Positions 1-10,099 of a DNA stretch of 64,000 nucleotides are shown here, in pieces. How positions within the stretch are numbered: the stretch's first letter is position 1; every line of letters begins with the position of its first letter. A program made the position numbers and the translations under genes. Below the pieces are notes generated by a model, which saw only the letters and a program-made list of their open reading frames with translations, did no database searches and was not told the origin of the DNA. The DNA comes from Paracerasibacillus soli (GTDB lineage Bacteria > Bacillota > Bacilli > Bacillales > Amphibacillaceae): NCBI RefSeq assembly GCF_034006335.1, contig NZ_JAWDIQ010000002.1, one strand, 5' to 3'.

Positions 1-228
1 CTTTATGACCCTGATTTCTCAATTCTAGACAAATACGACGGTAGCCATAATTTCCGTTATTTTCATTGAATATGGATTGGATAAGCTCTTCTAGTGTCTG
101 ATCTGGGTTTGCTTTTCTCATCATTTTTATATGATAATGATAGGAAGATTCAGGAATACCCACTACGCATAAAACATCTTTTAATTTGAATGTTTCTTTG
201 AGTTCGAATGATAACGCTGCTTGTGCTT
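1..228 (-). CDS. IS3-family transposase OrfB, N-terminal part
   Basis: Start of the rve/DDE transposase of the same element. Reading from about 228 towards 1 gives ...VLCVVGIPESSYHYH... followed by NENNGNYGYRRICLEL, the conserved N-terminal signature of IS3 OrfB proteins upstream of the DDE core. It overlaps the 3' end of OrfA in the -1 frame, as expected for a programmed OrfAB fusion. The start is not separately defined. The catalytic DDE residues are beyond the window. Confidence 0.75.
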
Positions 229-752
229 TTCGAGATAGCCTTCCGGATCCATCTGAAAAGCTCGCAACTTTTTTAGATATTCTACTTCTAAACGTAAGAG
301 TTCATTTTCTCTTTCTAATCTTTGTTGGTATGTTATTTCATTTTCTTTTCCTTTTTTGTTTTGTTTATTCTTTGATGTATCTGGCATAGAAGACCATCCT
401 TTCGATTCAGAGCTCCAGCACCACCCTCACGAAAAGCTTTCTTCCATGAAGATATTATAGTGGTATTTTTCAATCCAAAGTGAAGGGCTGTTTCCATCTC
501 TGAAGAACCAGTTCTCTCTATAAATTTTAATACATCAAGTTTCAATTGAACAGAATAAGTTTCGTTATGCTTCTTACTTTTAAGTCCTTCCACACCATAC
601 TTCTCATATAATTTAATCCATCTATCCACCTGTGATTTTGATTGTACACCATGTTTCTTAGCCAAACGTCTAACCCCTAGGCTACCTTCTTGATACTCTT
701 TTACTACCTTTAACTTTAAACTGTCACTGTATTTCTTGACCAAAATATACAC
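181..752 (-). CDS. IS3-family transposase OrfA (one frameshift)
   Basis: OrfA of an IS150-type element, the DNA-binding subunit made with OrfB by frameshifting. The N-terminal ~125 residues hold two HTH units (LGVRRLAKKHGVQSKSQVDR and a second around ETALHFGLKNTTIISSW). The C-terminal part is a leucine zipper (LERENELLRLEVEYLKKL). The reading frame breaks near 396-400: a run of three A (minus strand) needs a fourth for the frames to join as ...NRKGWSSMPDT. This is a homopolymer slip rather than programmed frameshifting, which occurs at the OrfA/OrfB junction. The OrfA stop is at 181, overlapping OrfB. Confidence 0.8.
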
Positions 753-823
753 CCCAAAAGTTAATTATTTTCACTCTAACTATTGGGGTGCACTACATTC
801 TCATGTTGCATTTTTCACTTTAC

Positions 824-883
824 GTGAAACACGAGAACCGTCCCCATGTTTCATTAAACACGAGAACCGTCCCCATGTTTCAT
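824..883. repeat. REP-like palindrome, two copies
   Basis: Two tandem units of the window's main repeat, core AACACGAGAACCGTCCCC followed by ATGTTTCAT. The outer arms GAAACA and TGTTTC are inverted, so each unit can fold into a hairpin. A further half unit (CTCATGTTGC) precedes it up to the IS end at 797. Confidence 0.8.
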
Positions 884-943
884 TTCTGTTTCAAAAATAG
901 GGTAAGCATGAATAGCTTACCCTTACATTTGGCTGCGAACCGT

Positions 944-1625
944 TTATATCCATTTCACTAATTTTTCTACTGACTTTCTTGTCTTTGGACGTTTGGGATC
1001 TTCTTTACGATATCCAAATGCGGCTAATACAGAAGCAGAGTATGCGCTGTCTTCAAGTAATCCTTCCTTTTCAAGTAAAGCGTCTAATTTATCCGCATAA
1101 AAACCTTCCATCGGCGTGGAGTCAATTCCAATCATGGCTGCGGCAGTGAGCATATTTCCTAACGCAATATATGTTTGCTTCGCAGACCAGTCATCTAACG
1201 TTCGGCTGTTGTCTAATATATTTCTGCCCTCTTGGAAATGTTTATATTGCTCACTAATCATTGCTAACATATCTTCCGGAAAATGCTGAACTGTTTTCAT
1301 ATGGTCTAATAAATATTCAGAATCATAACGGACTCCTTTACGTGCAAGTATAACAACAAAGTGACTAGCGGTTTTAAGCTTTTCAACAGCTCCTGGCGCC
1401 ACATCCATCATCTTTTCTCTTAAGACTGGATCTTGGATCACTAAGAATTTCCATGGTTCTGATCCTAATGAGCTTGGTGATAGCCGACCGGCTTCAATAA
1501 TATAATCGAAATCAGCATCCGATATTTTACGATCCTTATCATATTCCTTTGTTGCATGCCGATGATTCATCGCGTTTAAAACTAGCTCTTTTTATCTGCC
1601 CCTTATCCAGTGTCTGATTTAACAT
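944..1625 (-). CDS. NAD(P)H-dependent nitroreductase-family oxidoreductase (one frameshift near start)
   Basis: FMN-dependent nitroreductase-fold enzyme, similar to NfsB/YfkO proteins that reduce nitro or quinone compounds with NAD(P)H; the true substrate is unknown. Visible family features are the N-terminal HRHATKEYD, the FMN-contact region GRLSPSSLGSEPWKFLVI, and the C-terminal LAAFGYRKEDPKRPKTRKS. An ATG at 1570 gives 208 residues, but the reading frame upstream of it (KELVLNAMNHRHATK) is conserved family sequence. This joins by one indel in an A-run near 1591 to an ATG at 1625 (MLNQTLDKGQIK), preceded by an AGAAGGGG ribosome site. I therefore place the start at 1625. Monocistronic. Confidence 0.8.
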
Positions 1626-1694
1626 ATCAATACCCCACCCCTTCTATGTATATCATGATTATTTCCCCAAATATAGTCAAGCACCATGAAGGCG

Positions 1695-1766
1695 GTGAAA
1701 CACGGGACGGTTCTCCTGTTTCACACAGGTAAAAGTGAGACATCAGAACCGTCCCTCTGCTTCATG
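1695..1766. repeat. REP-like palindrome, two divergent units
   Basis: Unit one reads GTGAAACACGGGACGGTTCT and ends in GTTTCAC. Unit two (1736-1766) is the inverted form GAACCGTCCCTCTGCTTCAT. Together they form a long inverted repeat overlapping the last codons and stop of the acetyltransferase at 1762. Confidence 0.75.
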
Positions 1767-2217
1767 TCAATGTCAATTCCATCACGTGGCCAGCAATGAC
1801 TTCGGTGTCATCTATATCGCCATTAAAACGGAAGCCTAGTTTTTCATACATTCGAATTGCTACTTTGTTCTCTAATACAACACTAAGGTATATACGATTA
1901 CACGGATATAATTCCTTTATTTCACGGATAAGCATTGGGAGAAACTGTTTTGCATAACCTTTTCCTTGATACGTAATATCAATCATAAAACGATCTAACC
2001 ATACTGTCTTTTCTTTATCCGAAAAGGCGCCGTACATCGCATAGCCAATCAACGTATCACCCGCATACAATGCTCTTGATTTCCAATAGGTTTCAAAAGC
2101 CGACTGGGCGATTGAGTATAAATTGCTCTCAATATAATCACTTTGTTCATGCGCAACCTTTAACGCAGCTACTTGGCGCCAATTATCCTTATTTACATCT
2201 TTTATCACAAGCTTCAT
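1762..2217 (-). CDS. BltD-like GNAT acetyltransferase (spermine/spermidine type)
   Basis: Probably transfers acetyl from acetyl-CoA to a polyamine or similar amine in the cytoplasm. The 151-residue GNAT domain has YIESNLYSIAQSAF near the N-terminus, the acetyl-CoA loop YQGKGYAKQFL, and RIYLSVVLENKVAIRMYEKL, all close to BltD/PaiA-type proteins. An open frame extends upstream to 2295, but those codons lie in a REP repeat. The ATG at 2217 (MKLVIKDV) has an AGAAGGG upstream and matches the family N-terminus. No blt transporter gene is adjacent. Substrate assignment is by family resemblance only. Confidence 0.8.
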   Translation of the reverse strand: MKLVIKDVNKDNWRQVAALKVAHEQSDYIESNLYSIAQSAFETYWKSRALYAGDTLIGYAMYGAFSDKEKTVWLDRFMIDITYQGKGYAKQFLPMLIREIKELYPCNRIYLSVVLENKVAIRMYEKLGFRFNGDIDDTEVIAGHVMELTLT

Positions 2218-2286
2218 GATTTCACGTACCCTTCTAATTAAGCATAGGGAAGCATAAAGCAGGCAAACCGCTGACCTGTGCTTCAT

Positions 2287-2317
2287 GTGAAACACAAGAA
2301 CCGTCCCTATGTTTCAC
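2287..2317. repeat. REP-like palindrome, single unit
   Basis: GTGAAACACAAGAACCGTCC followed by CTATGTTTCAC, upstream of the acetyltransferase. Confidence 0.75.
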
Positions 2318-2428
2318 AAAAATTATATGCTCTTTGCGGTCCTGCCGTCAATGCAGGGAGGTTGGTCTATTGTTTCAGAAAGGGGGATGAAGCAGGAGAG
2401 CCTTCTCTCCGTTGCACCCACGCTGAAC

Positions 2429-2470
2429 ATGAAACACGAGAACCGTCCCCGCGTTGCACCCGCGTTGCAC
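2429..2470. repeat. REP-like unit with GTTGCAC variant arm
   Basis: ATGAAACACGAGAACCGTCC then CCGCGTTGCAC, followed by a second GCGTTGCAC. Its last bases supply the -35 hexamer of the next promoter. Confidence 0.7.
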
Positions 2471-2546
2471 TCTTTGTTGAATGTGTGCTATAATATTTTC
2501 AATTACTACACGTGTAGTAATATCTAAAATACTACATGTGTAGTTT
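2465..2546 (+). promoter_or_regulatory. Sigma-A promoter with two BlaI/MecI-type operators
   Basis: -35 TTGCAC (2465-2470), 18-bp spacer, -10 TATAAT (2489-2494). A perfect 18-bp palindrome TTACTACACGTGTAGTAA lies at 2503-2520 over the expected transcription start. A second dyad ACTACATGTGTAGT is at 2531-2544. Both contain TACA-N2-TGTA, the BlaI/MecI core. The centres are 26 bp apart. The same core precedes blaI at 7178, so repression by BlaI is inferred. Confidence 0.8.
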
Positions 2547-2563
2547 ATGGGGAGTGAATTATT

Positions 2564-4602
2564 TTGAACAGTAGATTTGAAAGCAAAAGAGAAGAGCTAA
2601 GTTTCCCTATATTTTGCTTCTTACTTTCATCATACTAGTCGGATTTACGAGCTTTGGATATTTCCGCTTCATGCAGCAAAACGATCGTAATCAAATGAAG
2701 GAAGTCGCAAATACCTTCATTCACATATTAGAAAATAAAAATTACCAAAAGTTAGGGACATTCTTGATGAACAATCCTACACTTCTTTGGATTATTCATT
2801 AGATACAGTGATAGAGAAATATGAAAACATCTTTAATGGGATTCAAATTAACCAAGTACATGCATCCAACGTAACATTAAGCGAAATAAACGACGATGAA
2901 CAAGATTTCTCATTTCAGTTAAGCTTCACGACACCTTTAGGTAAATTAGAAAACTTACAGTATCACACCAAAATAGTAAAGACCGGGGATCATTTTCAAA
3001 TGAAATGGGATCCTTCTCTCATCTTACCTGGGATGGAAGGAAAAGATAAGGTCTCTTTTCGCAGGTTGAAAGCGGAACGAGGGGAAATCAAAGATCGACT
3101 TGGCAATGGATTAGCAGTAAATCAAGACTTTATATCAATAGGAGTTGTGCCAAAGGAATTAGGTCAAGGTGATGAAGAGAAAAAAGGCTTCATGAAATTA
3201 GTAAACAATTTAACATACCCGTCGATGAAATTAACCAAAAGTTAGCGCAGGGGTGGGTAAAAGATGATGTATTCGTTCCCTTAAAAATAACGGAAAACAA
3301 ACCAGCCAAAGAAGTACCTGGTATTTTCTATCAAACGAAAAAAATTCGTTATTACCCGCTAAAGGAAGCAGCTGCACACCTTATTGGATATACAGGAAAA
3401 GTAACAAAGGAAGATTTGGATAAACATCCGAACTTAGCCGAAGGAGACATCATTGGAAAAGCCGGATTAGAAAGAGCTTTAGATAAGGAGCTACGTGGTA
3501 TAGATGGTGGAGAAATTTACATTGTCGATCAAGATGGGAATAAAAAACACGCCATACAAACACAGGAGAAAGTGGATGGAGAAGATATCCAATTAACCCT
3601 TGATACGTATGTCCAAAAGGAAGCATTCGATACTTTTAAAGGCAAGGCTGGCTCTACCGTAGTAATGGACCCTAAAGAAGGCGGTTTATATGCTGTAGTG
3701 AGCTCTCCATCATTTGATCCGAATAAAATGGCTCAAGGCATATCCCAAGAGGACTATAACGACTATGCGGAGGATCCTCATAAGCCGTTTATTGCAAGAT
3801 ACGCTGTACGTTATGCACCTGGTTCCACCTTTAAAGCTATTACAGCTAGCATTGGTCTTGATGCCAACATAACTTATCCAGACAAGACAAGAGAAATACA
3901 TGGCCTAAGTTGGAAAAAAGATCAATCATGGGGAGGTTATTCCGTAACTCGCGTATCAGATGTAACCCATGTTGATATGCGAAAAGCGCTCATTTACTCC
4001 GACAATATTTACTTTGCGCAAGAAGCTTTAGAAATGGGAGAAAAGAAATTTAGAGACGGTTTGAAAAACTTCCTATTGGGGAGAAACTCGACTTACCAAT
4101 AGCAATGGAACCAGCCCAAATTTCCAATAAATCAACGTTTGGTTCAGACATTCTTTTAGCAGATACGGGATATGGTCAAGGAGAATTATTAATTTCACCC
4201 ATTCAGCAAGCTGTCATGTATTCCGTCTTTCAAAATAAAGGAGAAATGGTTTATCCAACATTACTAGCGAATAAAGAGAAACCTAAAACAAAAACAGCCA
4301 TCGCTACCACAACTGCAAATGAAATGAAAAGTCGTTTGAAAGAAGTCGTTAGCAATCCTAGTGGGACAGCACATCTTTTATCTCATTCGCAATATACGTT
4401 AGCTGCCAAAACCGGTACAGCTGAAATAAAAATGCAACAAGGCAAAAAGGGTGTTGAGAATAGTTTTTTACTTGCCTTTGAACCAGAACAGGACAGTTTC
4501 CTTCTTCTTTCACTTGTAGAAGATTATTCGCCAGGAAGCTCTGCTACTCAGTTAAACAAAACATTTATTGATGATTTATACGGATATCTTCAAAAACGAT
4601 AA
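2564..4602 (+). CDS. Class B penicillin-binding protein, MecA/PbpC type (four frameshifts)
   Basis: A membrane-anchored DD-transpeptidase that cross-links peptidoglycan. Order: TTG start at 2564 (GGGGAG 9 bases upstream), a short cytoplasmic stretch, membrane anchor (~2614-2665), an NTF2-like MecA_N domain (~2690-3030), a dimerisation domain, and the transpeptidase. Catalytic motifs are STFK (in APGSTFKAITAS), SDN (YSDNIYFAQE) and KTG (AAKTGTAE). Total length is ~680 residues, as in B. subtilis PbpC (PBP3) and staphylococcal MecA. The frame changes near 2605, 2785, 3205 and 4080; homology is continuous across each. Two BlaI-type operators precede it, so it is probably beta-lactam inducible. 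A second PBP gene follows after 279 bp. Confidence 0.85.
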
Positions 4603-4881
4603 CGCTACATTACGTAGTTCGTTGTACAAAGTGTCCATACGCAAGTTTTTTATCGCAAGATTACGTGAAAGATCAGAGCTGTGGGGATTTGCACACCGCA
4701 ATTCAATTCCCCCCCTCTGTTTATGAGTTAAACGAAGCAAAATTTACTGGCCTTACACGACCATTTACATCTTCATTCCATTTGAGTTGATGGTCTTACA
4801 GCCAGTTAACACGCAACAAAAAATAGTTTGCAACCTTTCAAACTTAAAACAACTTTGCAGATTGATAAATGAGGGATTACG

Positions 4882-6973
4882 ATGAAGGAAGAAAAAAAGA
4901 TCAAAGCTAAACTTCCATTTCGCTTAAATATATTATTTTTCATGATTTTTTTATTGTTTTTTGTACTAATTATTCAATTGGGTGTTGTTCAAATATTAAA
5001 TGGTCAGGAATTTCAAGATAAAGTGAGCAGCACAGTGAAGGATTCAGTCAAAACATCCGTACCACGCGGAAAAATATATGATCGGAACCATAAGTTGATT
5101 GTAGATAATCAAGCCCGGTATGCCATTACTTATACAGCACCAAAGGGCATAAAGCCTGAGGAAAAGTTAGCAGTCGCGCAAAGGTTATCAAAATACATGT
5201 CCATGTTTCATAATGAAACAAAAAAGGCAAAACTAAAAACGATAACCGAGCGGGAAAAGAAAGAGTATTGGTATTTACTGCATAAAAATGAAGCTGAACA
5301 ACGTCTCTCTACAGAAGAAAAGACTAATTTAAAAAGTTCCGAGCAATATAATACAATCTTGGAGCGAATTTCAAAGGAAGATTTACAAAGTCTTTCAGAA
5401 GAAGATATGCAAATAATATTAATAAAGAAGGAAATGGACAAGGCTTATGCATTAACACCACAAATAATAAAAAATGAAGATGTTACCTACGAAGAATATG
5501 CAATGGTCTCAGAACATTTATATGAATTACCAGGAGTGAATGCGACCGCCGATTGGGACAGAAATTATCTATATAAAGATACATTTCGCAATATGTTAGG
5601 TGCAATTACAACGGAGAAACAAGGTATCCCCTCCGAAAAAGTAGATACGTATCTTGCTAAAGGATACAATCGCAATGATCGAGTAGGCAAAAGCGGTTTG
5701 GAGGAAAAATATGAGGACCTTTTGCGAGGTAGAAAAGCACAAATCCAATATACAACAGACAAAAAGGGTGAAGTAATTGGTACTGAAACAGTTGTGGAGG
5801 GGCAACGTGGGAAAGACTTGGTACTAACAATCGATATGGAGTTCCAACAACGTCTTGATAAAATTGTGAAAAAGGAACTAAAGACAACAAAAAATCATGC
5901 TCCTTATTTAAATAGATATTTGGAAGACGCGATGGCGATAGCCCTTAAACCAAAGACTGGTGAGATTTTAGCGATATCAGGTGCGCATTATAATGCCAAA
6001 ACAAACCAATATGAAAATGCCGATTATAAAGTATTATACGATGCACGACAAGCCGGTTCTTCTGTCAAAGGTGCGACAGTATTAGCTGGTTTCCATTCTG
6101 GTGTCATTCATACTGGTACCATTTTCAATGATGAAACGATTAAAATTGCCGGTACACCTCCGAAAAAGTCTATTTACGCTTACCCATTAGGACCGCTCGA
6201 TGAAGTGACTGCATTGAAAAAGTCATCCAATGTGTATATGTTTCATATCGCAATGCGAATGGGTGGTGAATACAATTATCAGCCAAATAAGAATATTACT
6301 TTCCATCAGAAGCGATAACGGAAATACGTAATTATTTCAGCCAATTTGGACTTGGTATCAATACAGGTATTGATTTTCCTTATGAGGCAACAGGTTATAA
6401 AGGGGAGCATCCAAAAGCAGGTAATTTACTCGACTATGCTATCGGACAGTACGACACTTATACAACATTACAGTTGGCCCAATATGTATCCACGATTGCC
6501 AATAATGGGTATAGAGTGCGGCCACATTTTCTGAAGGAAGTGAGAGAACCGATTCCAGGAGAGGATCAACTAGGACCGGTGAATCGAGCAGTAAACACCG
6601 AGGTATTAAATCGAGTAGATATGGATGAAAAATATATAAAACGTGTCCAGGAAGGATTTCGTCAAGTCTTTCAAGAGCCAGGTGGAACAGCATTTCGACA
6701 TTACAATACCGCCCCATATAATAGCTATCATATTGTTGGCAAAACAGGAACCGCTCAAAATGAGGTTTTTGAGAATGGACATAAAACCGAGACAGAAAAC
6801 CACACATTAGTTGCTTATGCACCGTTTGATGATCAGAAATCGCCATCGCAGTACTCGTTCCTAATTCTGGTGAAGGTATGGGATATCCGGACAATCATAA
6901 CATTGCAAAGGGAATCTTTAAAACTTATTTTGACCTAAAAGAGGAAAGACAAAAAGATAGCGATTTACAATAA
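4882..6973 (+). CDS. Class B penicillin-binding protein, PbpA/PbpH type (two frameshifts)
   Basis: Monofunctional transpeptidase of the elongation (PBP2-like) group. ATG at 4882 follows GAGGGAT. Residues ~14-38 are a membrane anchor. The PBP dimer signature VPRGKIYDRNHKLIVDN follows, then a long charged insert and the transpeptidase with SSVK (QAGSSVKGATV), SSN (KKSSNVYMFH) and KTG (IVGKTGTAQ). Length ~696 residues suits B. subtilis PbpA/PbpH. The frame shifts near 6290 and 6835; the true end is ...DLKEERQKDSDLQ at 6973. It lies between the MecA-type PBP and blaI. No clear BlaI operator was found in the 279 bp before it, so it may be read from the upstream promoter. Confidence 0.85.
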
Positions 6974-7205
6974 TATCTTGCTTATCTCCTATAAGCTTCA
7001 TTTAGTTTTTAAAAAAATATCTGTGAGCGACGTACCACTTAGTCCTTGCTTAAAAGTGGGAATTTCCTATATTTCCATACCGGAAGCAAACTTACCGACA
7101 GATAAAAGTGGGAAGCATCTGTCGTTGAACAATAAAAGTCACTTTAAACCATCCTTACTTCCTGCTATAATAAATACTACAAATGTAAAAGTGAGGATGG
7201 TTGCA
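6974..7205. other. Intergenic leader of blaI with two hairpins
   Basis: Holds CCACTT...AAAGTGG (about 7038-7059) and GACAGAT...ATCTGTC (about 7097-7124), which could be terminators or worn ends of an IS605-type element; no transposase is present. The blaI promoter and operator occupy the right end. Confidence 0.4.
7143..7187 (+). promoter_or_regulatory. blaI promoter and BlaI operator
   Basis: -10 TATAAT at 7166-7171 with a weak TTTAAA 17 bp upstream (7143-7148). The dyad TACAAATGTA at 7178-7187 sits at the start of transcription. It fits the TACA-N2-TGTA core, suggesting autoregulation of blaI-blaR1. Confidence 0.7.
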
Positions 7206-7595
7206 GTGAAGCAAATTCCACAAATTTCAGAAGCCGAATACGAAGTAATGAAAGTTGTATGGAAATATGAACCAATTTCCACACCCGAAGTAGTTGAAAA
7301 GGTATCAAGCAAAATTGACTGGAAGCCAAATACGATACAGACGATGCTTGCACGCCTCGTAAAGAAAAAGGCATTGAAAGCAAAAAGAGATGGCCGCGTA
7401 TTTATCTATCATTCTCTTATTGAAGAGTATGAATATGTAGAGCAAAAAAGCAAACTATTTCTAAACCAGTTTTTCGGAGGTACATTAAATTCAATGGTGC
7501 TAAACTTTATTGAAAATGACCAGTTATCCAAGGATGATATTTCTGAACTAAGAAAAATACTTTCTGAGAGGGATACGAAAGAAGGGGAAAAATAG
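7206..7595 (+). CDS. blaI: BlaI/MecI-family repressor
   Basis: Winged-helix repressor of beta-lactam-inducible genes, inactivated by proteolysis after BlaR1 senses drug. GTG start at 7206 with GTGAGG upstream gives 129 residues, the usual BlaI length; the longer frame from 6978 is upstream noise. The N-terminal DNA-binding domain has ISEAEYEVMKVVW and the recognition helix region WKPNTIQTMLARLVKKKAL. The BlaI cleavage region (FLNQFFGGTLNSMVLNF, near Asn-Phe) is present. The TAG stop overlaps the GTG of blaR1 (TAGTG). Operators before itself and before the PBP at 2564 suggest one regulon. Confidence 0.9.
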   Translation: MKQIPQISEAEYEVMKVVWKYEPISTPEVVEKVSSKIDWKPNTIQTMLARLVKKKALKAKRDGRVFIYHSLIEEYEYVEQKSKLFLNQFFGGTLNSMVLNFIENDQLSKDDISELRKILSERDTKEGEK

Positions 7596-9393
7596 TGGAC
7601 ACGTTTATACTTCAATTAATATTAAGCACAGTAGTAGTATCTCTTGTTATTTCAGCTATACTTTTTGTAAAAAGGATATATGCTAAACATATTTCCGTAC
7701 AAATTCATTATAAAATCTGGTATTTTCTATTTGTCCCACTCGTAACCTTCCTTATTCCGTGGAAACTTATTCGACTTGGAGAGAGCATTCCCCAATATAT
7801 AAAGAATTTACTTTTTTCTAATCAAGAAACAGCAACTACAGGTGAAAAATTAGGACATGCTGGGGTATCTCATCAACCAAATACTAATTTACTACATGAT
7901 TTTGCTGTATCAGTAGACAAGTCTACGCCGGATTTATTTTATAATCTATTTTTCACTGTTTGGTTAATCGGAATGATGGCACTAATTGGTCTGGTCTTGT
8001 ATTCCAACTATCAAATCTATCAATTAAAAAAGTCAGCTACCACGATTAAAGATCTGCAGATTCATGAAATGCTGGAAACTTGCAAAAAAATCGTCGGTAT
8101 AAAGAAGAATATTAGGTTAGTGGAAACGCCACTTATTCAATCTCCCATTACACTAGGGCTATTTCACCCATATATACTAATCCCGCAGGAAACCCGACAG
8201 TTATTCACAGTAAATGAATTAAAATACGTCTTTTTACACGAGTTAAGTCATCAGAAAAATAAAGATGTATTCGTAAATTATATAATGTGGATGTTGAAAA
8301 TCATCCATTGGTTTAATCCATTTGTTTGGTATGCTTTGGAAAAAATGCGTAACGATCGTGAATTAGCTTGTGATGATTCCGTACTGAATTGTTTAAATGA
8401 GCGTGGATATATCGAGTATGGTCATACGATTATCCATTTTGCAGATAAAAAGTTTAACCACACTTATGGACAATTTGCCCCTGGGATTGGCGGTACTAAA
8501 AAGCAAATCAAGCAAAGAATTCAGGGGATTGCTAATTACTCTAAAGAATCAACAACAGTTAAGTGGAAAAGCAAAATAATCTGTTCGATTCTAGGAATCA
8601 TGGTATTGCTCCTTGCCCCTATTACAGCAGTTGTAGCAGGGACAGACGACGTTTATCATTTTAACGAGAAAAACACCGTATATGAAGATTTAAGCGATTA
8701 TTTTAAAGGCCTCAATGGAAGTTTTGTTTTATTTGATTCATCTAAAGCGCAATATCAGATTTATAATCAGGAAATGAGTGCACAAAGAGTTTCTCCTGAT
8801 AGCACGTACAAAATATACTCGGCATTATTTGCTTTAGAGGAAAATGTCATTTCCACTACGAACAATGAGAAGAAGTGGACGGCCATGTGAATCCTTTTGA
8901 GCAATGGAATAAAGATCACAATTTATATACCGCAATGAGTAATTCGGTGAATTGGTATTTCCAAGATATTGATCGCGAACTAGGTAAAAAGCAACTTCAA
9001 ACTTACTTTAACAAAGTAAATTACGGAAATAAGGACCTCTCCGGTCAATTGGATAGTTATTGGATGGAGTCGTCATTAAAAATCTCTCCAATAGAACAAG
9101 TCGAATTACTGCATGCGCTTGAAGAAAATAAATTTGATTTTCACGAGAAAAATATTCAAGCGATAGAAAAGGCGCTATTCATTGCACAACAAAATGAAAC
9201 ACAACTATTTGGGAAGACAGGTACGGGTACGGTAAATGGAAAAGATATAAATGGCTGGTTTGTTGGCTTTGTGAAGAATGCTAGCGACACGTACTATTTT
9301 GCAATAAATATTCAAGATGAAAATGGACATTCAAATGGCAGCAAGGCAACCGAAATTGCAAAACAAATATTAAAAGATAAACAGATTTATTAG
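7595..9393 (+). CDS. blaR1: BlaR1/MecR1 beta-lactam sensor-transducer (one frameshift)
   Basis: Membrane zinc protease with an extracellular penicillin-binding sensor. The first ~330 residues have four membrane spans and the M56 motif HELSH (FLHELSHQKNKD). A further span (IICSILGIMVLLLAP) leads to the sensor domain with acylated serine motif STYK (SPDSTYKIYSAL), SNS/VNW region and KTG (LFGKTGTGTV). It is ~598 residues after joining the frames near 8875-8885. It overlaps blaI by the TAGTG junction. No beta-lactamase is encoded in the window, so its targets are probably the two PBPs. Confidence 0.9.
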
Positions 9394-9713
9394 GCAAATA
9401 TGGGACGGATCTCAACTTTATCGCTTTACAAGTAATAAAAGGCAGGTCCGTCCCTGCTTCATTTTTGACATAACAGTCTGCCTTAAATGTGAACAACTTC
9501 AATGCGTAAGCACCCTGACTAAAACCCACACTGCTACTACTAGTAACATGCAACCCAAAGATACTGTTAATCGGTTATTACAGTTAACCCCAACTGCATG
9601 ATCCTAATAGCACTTCTAGCTGAGACCACTAAAATAATAACAGAATAATTTCTATCCCATTATTACATGTAGCGAATTACAAACTCAAGATGCTTCACAT
9701 GCGTCATTTCAAA
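9394..9713. other. Intergenic region with REP-like hairpin
   Basis: A hairpin GGGACGGA...TCCGTCCC spans 9402-9454 and ends in CTGCTTCATTTTT. It is related to the REP-like family and may serve as the blaR1 terminator. The rest shows no gene or other structure. Confidence 0.5.
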
Positions 9714-9857
9714 TCACTTAAAGTAAGCTTGAATTGATTTAGGCAATAATCGAAAGAATAACCCTTTATATTTAATATCAGCCAGGCCGGCAATGAGGAG
9801 AATAAAAGCTATTAATAACAAAATAGGCTTTTTACTCTTTTTAGAATCCTTGTTCAT
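9714..9857 (-). CDS. Small single-span membrane protein, 47 aa
   Basis: ATG at 9857 with a strong GGAGGG ribosome site six bases upstream. The sequence is a basic N-terminus (MNKDSKKSKK), a hydrophobic span PILLLIAFILLIAGLADI, and a basic tail ending SIQAYFK. No family is recognised. The ribosome site, clean span and positive-inside charge make it a likely real gene. Its frame is intact. Confidence 0.6.
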   Translation of the reverse strand: MNKDSKKSKKPILLLIAFILLIAGLADIKYKGLFFRLLPKSIQAYFK

Positions 9858-10099
9858 CCTATTCCCTCCAACTTGAAATATATATCATCGATGTATCTTT
9901 TTCACCAACGATAAACCTAGATTTTATTTATTGTTATATTTCACATACAAATAGGCACTGCAAAATTTGTGAGTTTCATCTTATATTTTCGTATGAATGG
10001 CAGAATCCACTTGATGACACAATATGAATAAAGTCCTACCCACTTCAAATTGGATAGGACCTTTAACTTTTCAGCAAACAAGTTAAATTTACTTTACTA
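9858..10099. other. Intergenic region
   Basis: Apart from the ppc terminator at its right side I see no feature. Confidence 0.4.
10030..10064 (-). terminator. Terminator of ppc
   Basis: Minus strand AAAGGTCCTATCC, a 10-base loop, GGGTAGGACTTT, then a T-rich tract. It lies 36 bases after the ppc stop. Confidence 0.7.

Larger units (their letters stand above)
1..797 (-). mobile_element. IS150-like IS3-family insertion sequence, cut by window start
   Basis: The element reads leftwards and leaves the window. Its outer end is set at 797, where the minus strand begins TGTAGTGCACCCC, close to the IS150 terminal repeat (TGTACTGCACCC). It contains an OrfA with HTH and leucine zipper and the start of OrfB. 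The other end and any target duplication lie outside. The outer end abuts half of a REP-like palindrome (see findings). Confidence 0.8.

Noticed and set aside
2278..2527. Two plus-strand frames of ~70 residues
   Set aside because: They consist of REP-like repeat and promoter sequence; no ribosome site or protein-like composition.
7037..7125. Ends of an IS200/IS605 element
   Set aside because: Hairpins look similar, but there is no transposase or paired end; kept only as an intergenic note.
9664..9674. TTACATGTAG as a further BlaI site
   Set aside because: The two-base spacer between TACA and TGTA is missing and no promoter lies beside it. The same holds for ACTACATGTAGT near 27807.
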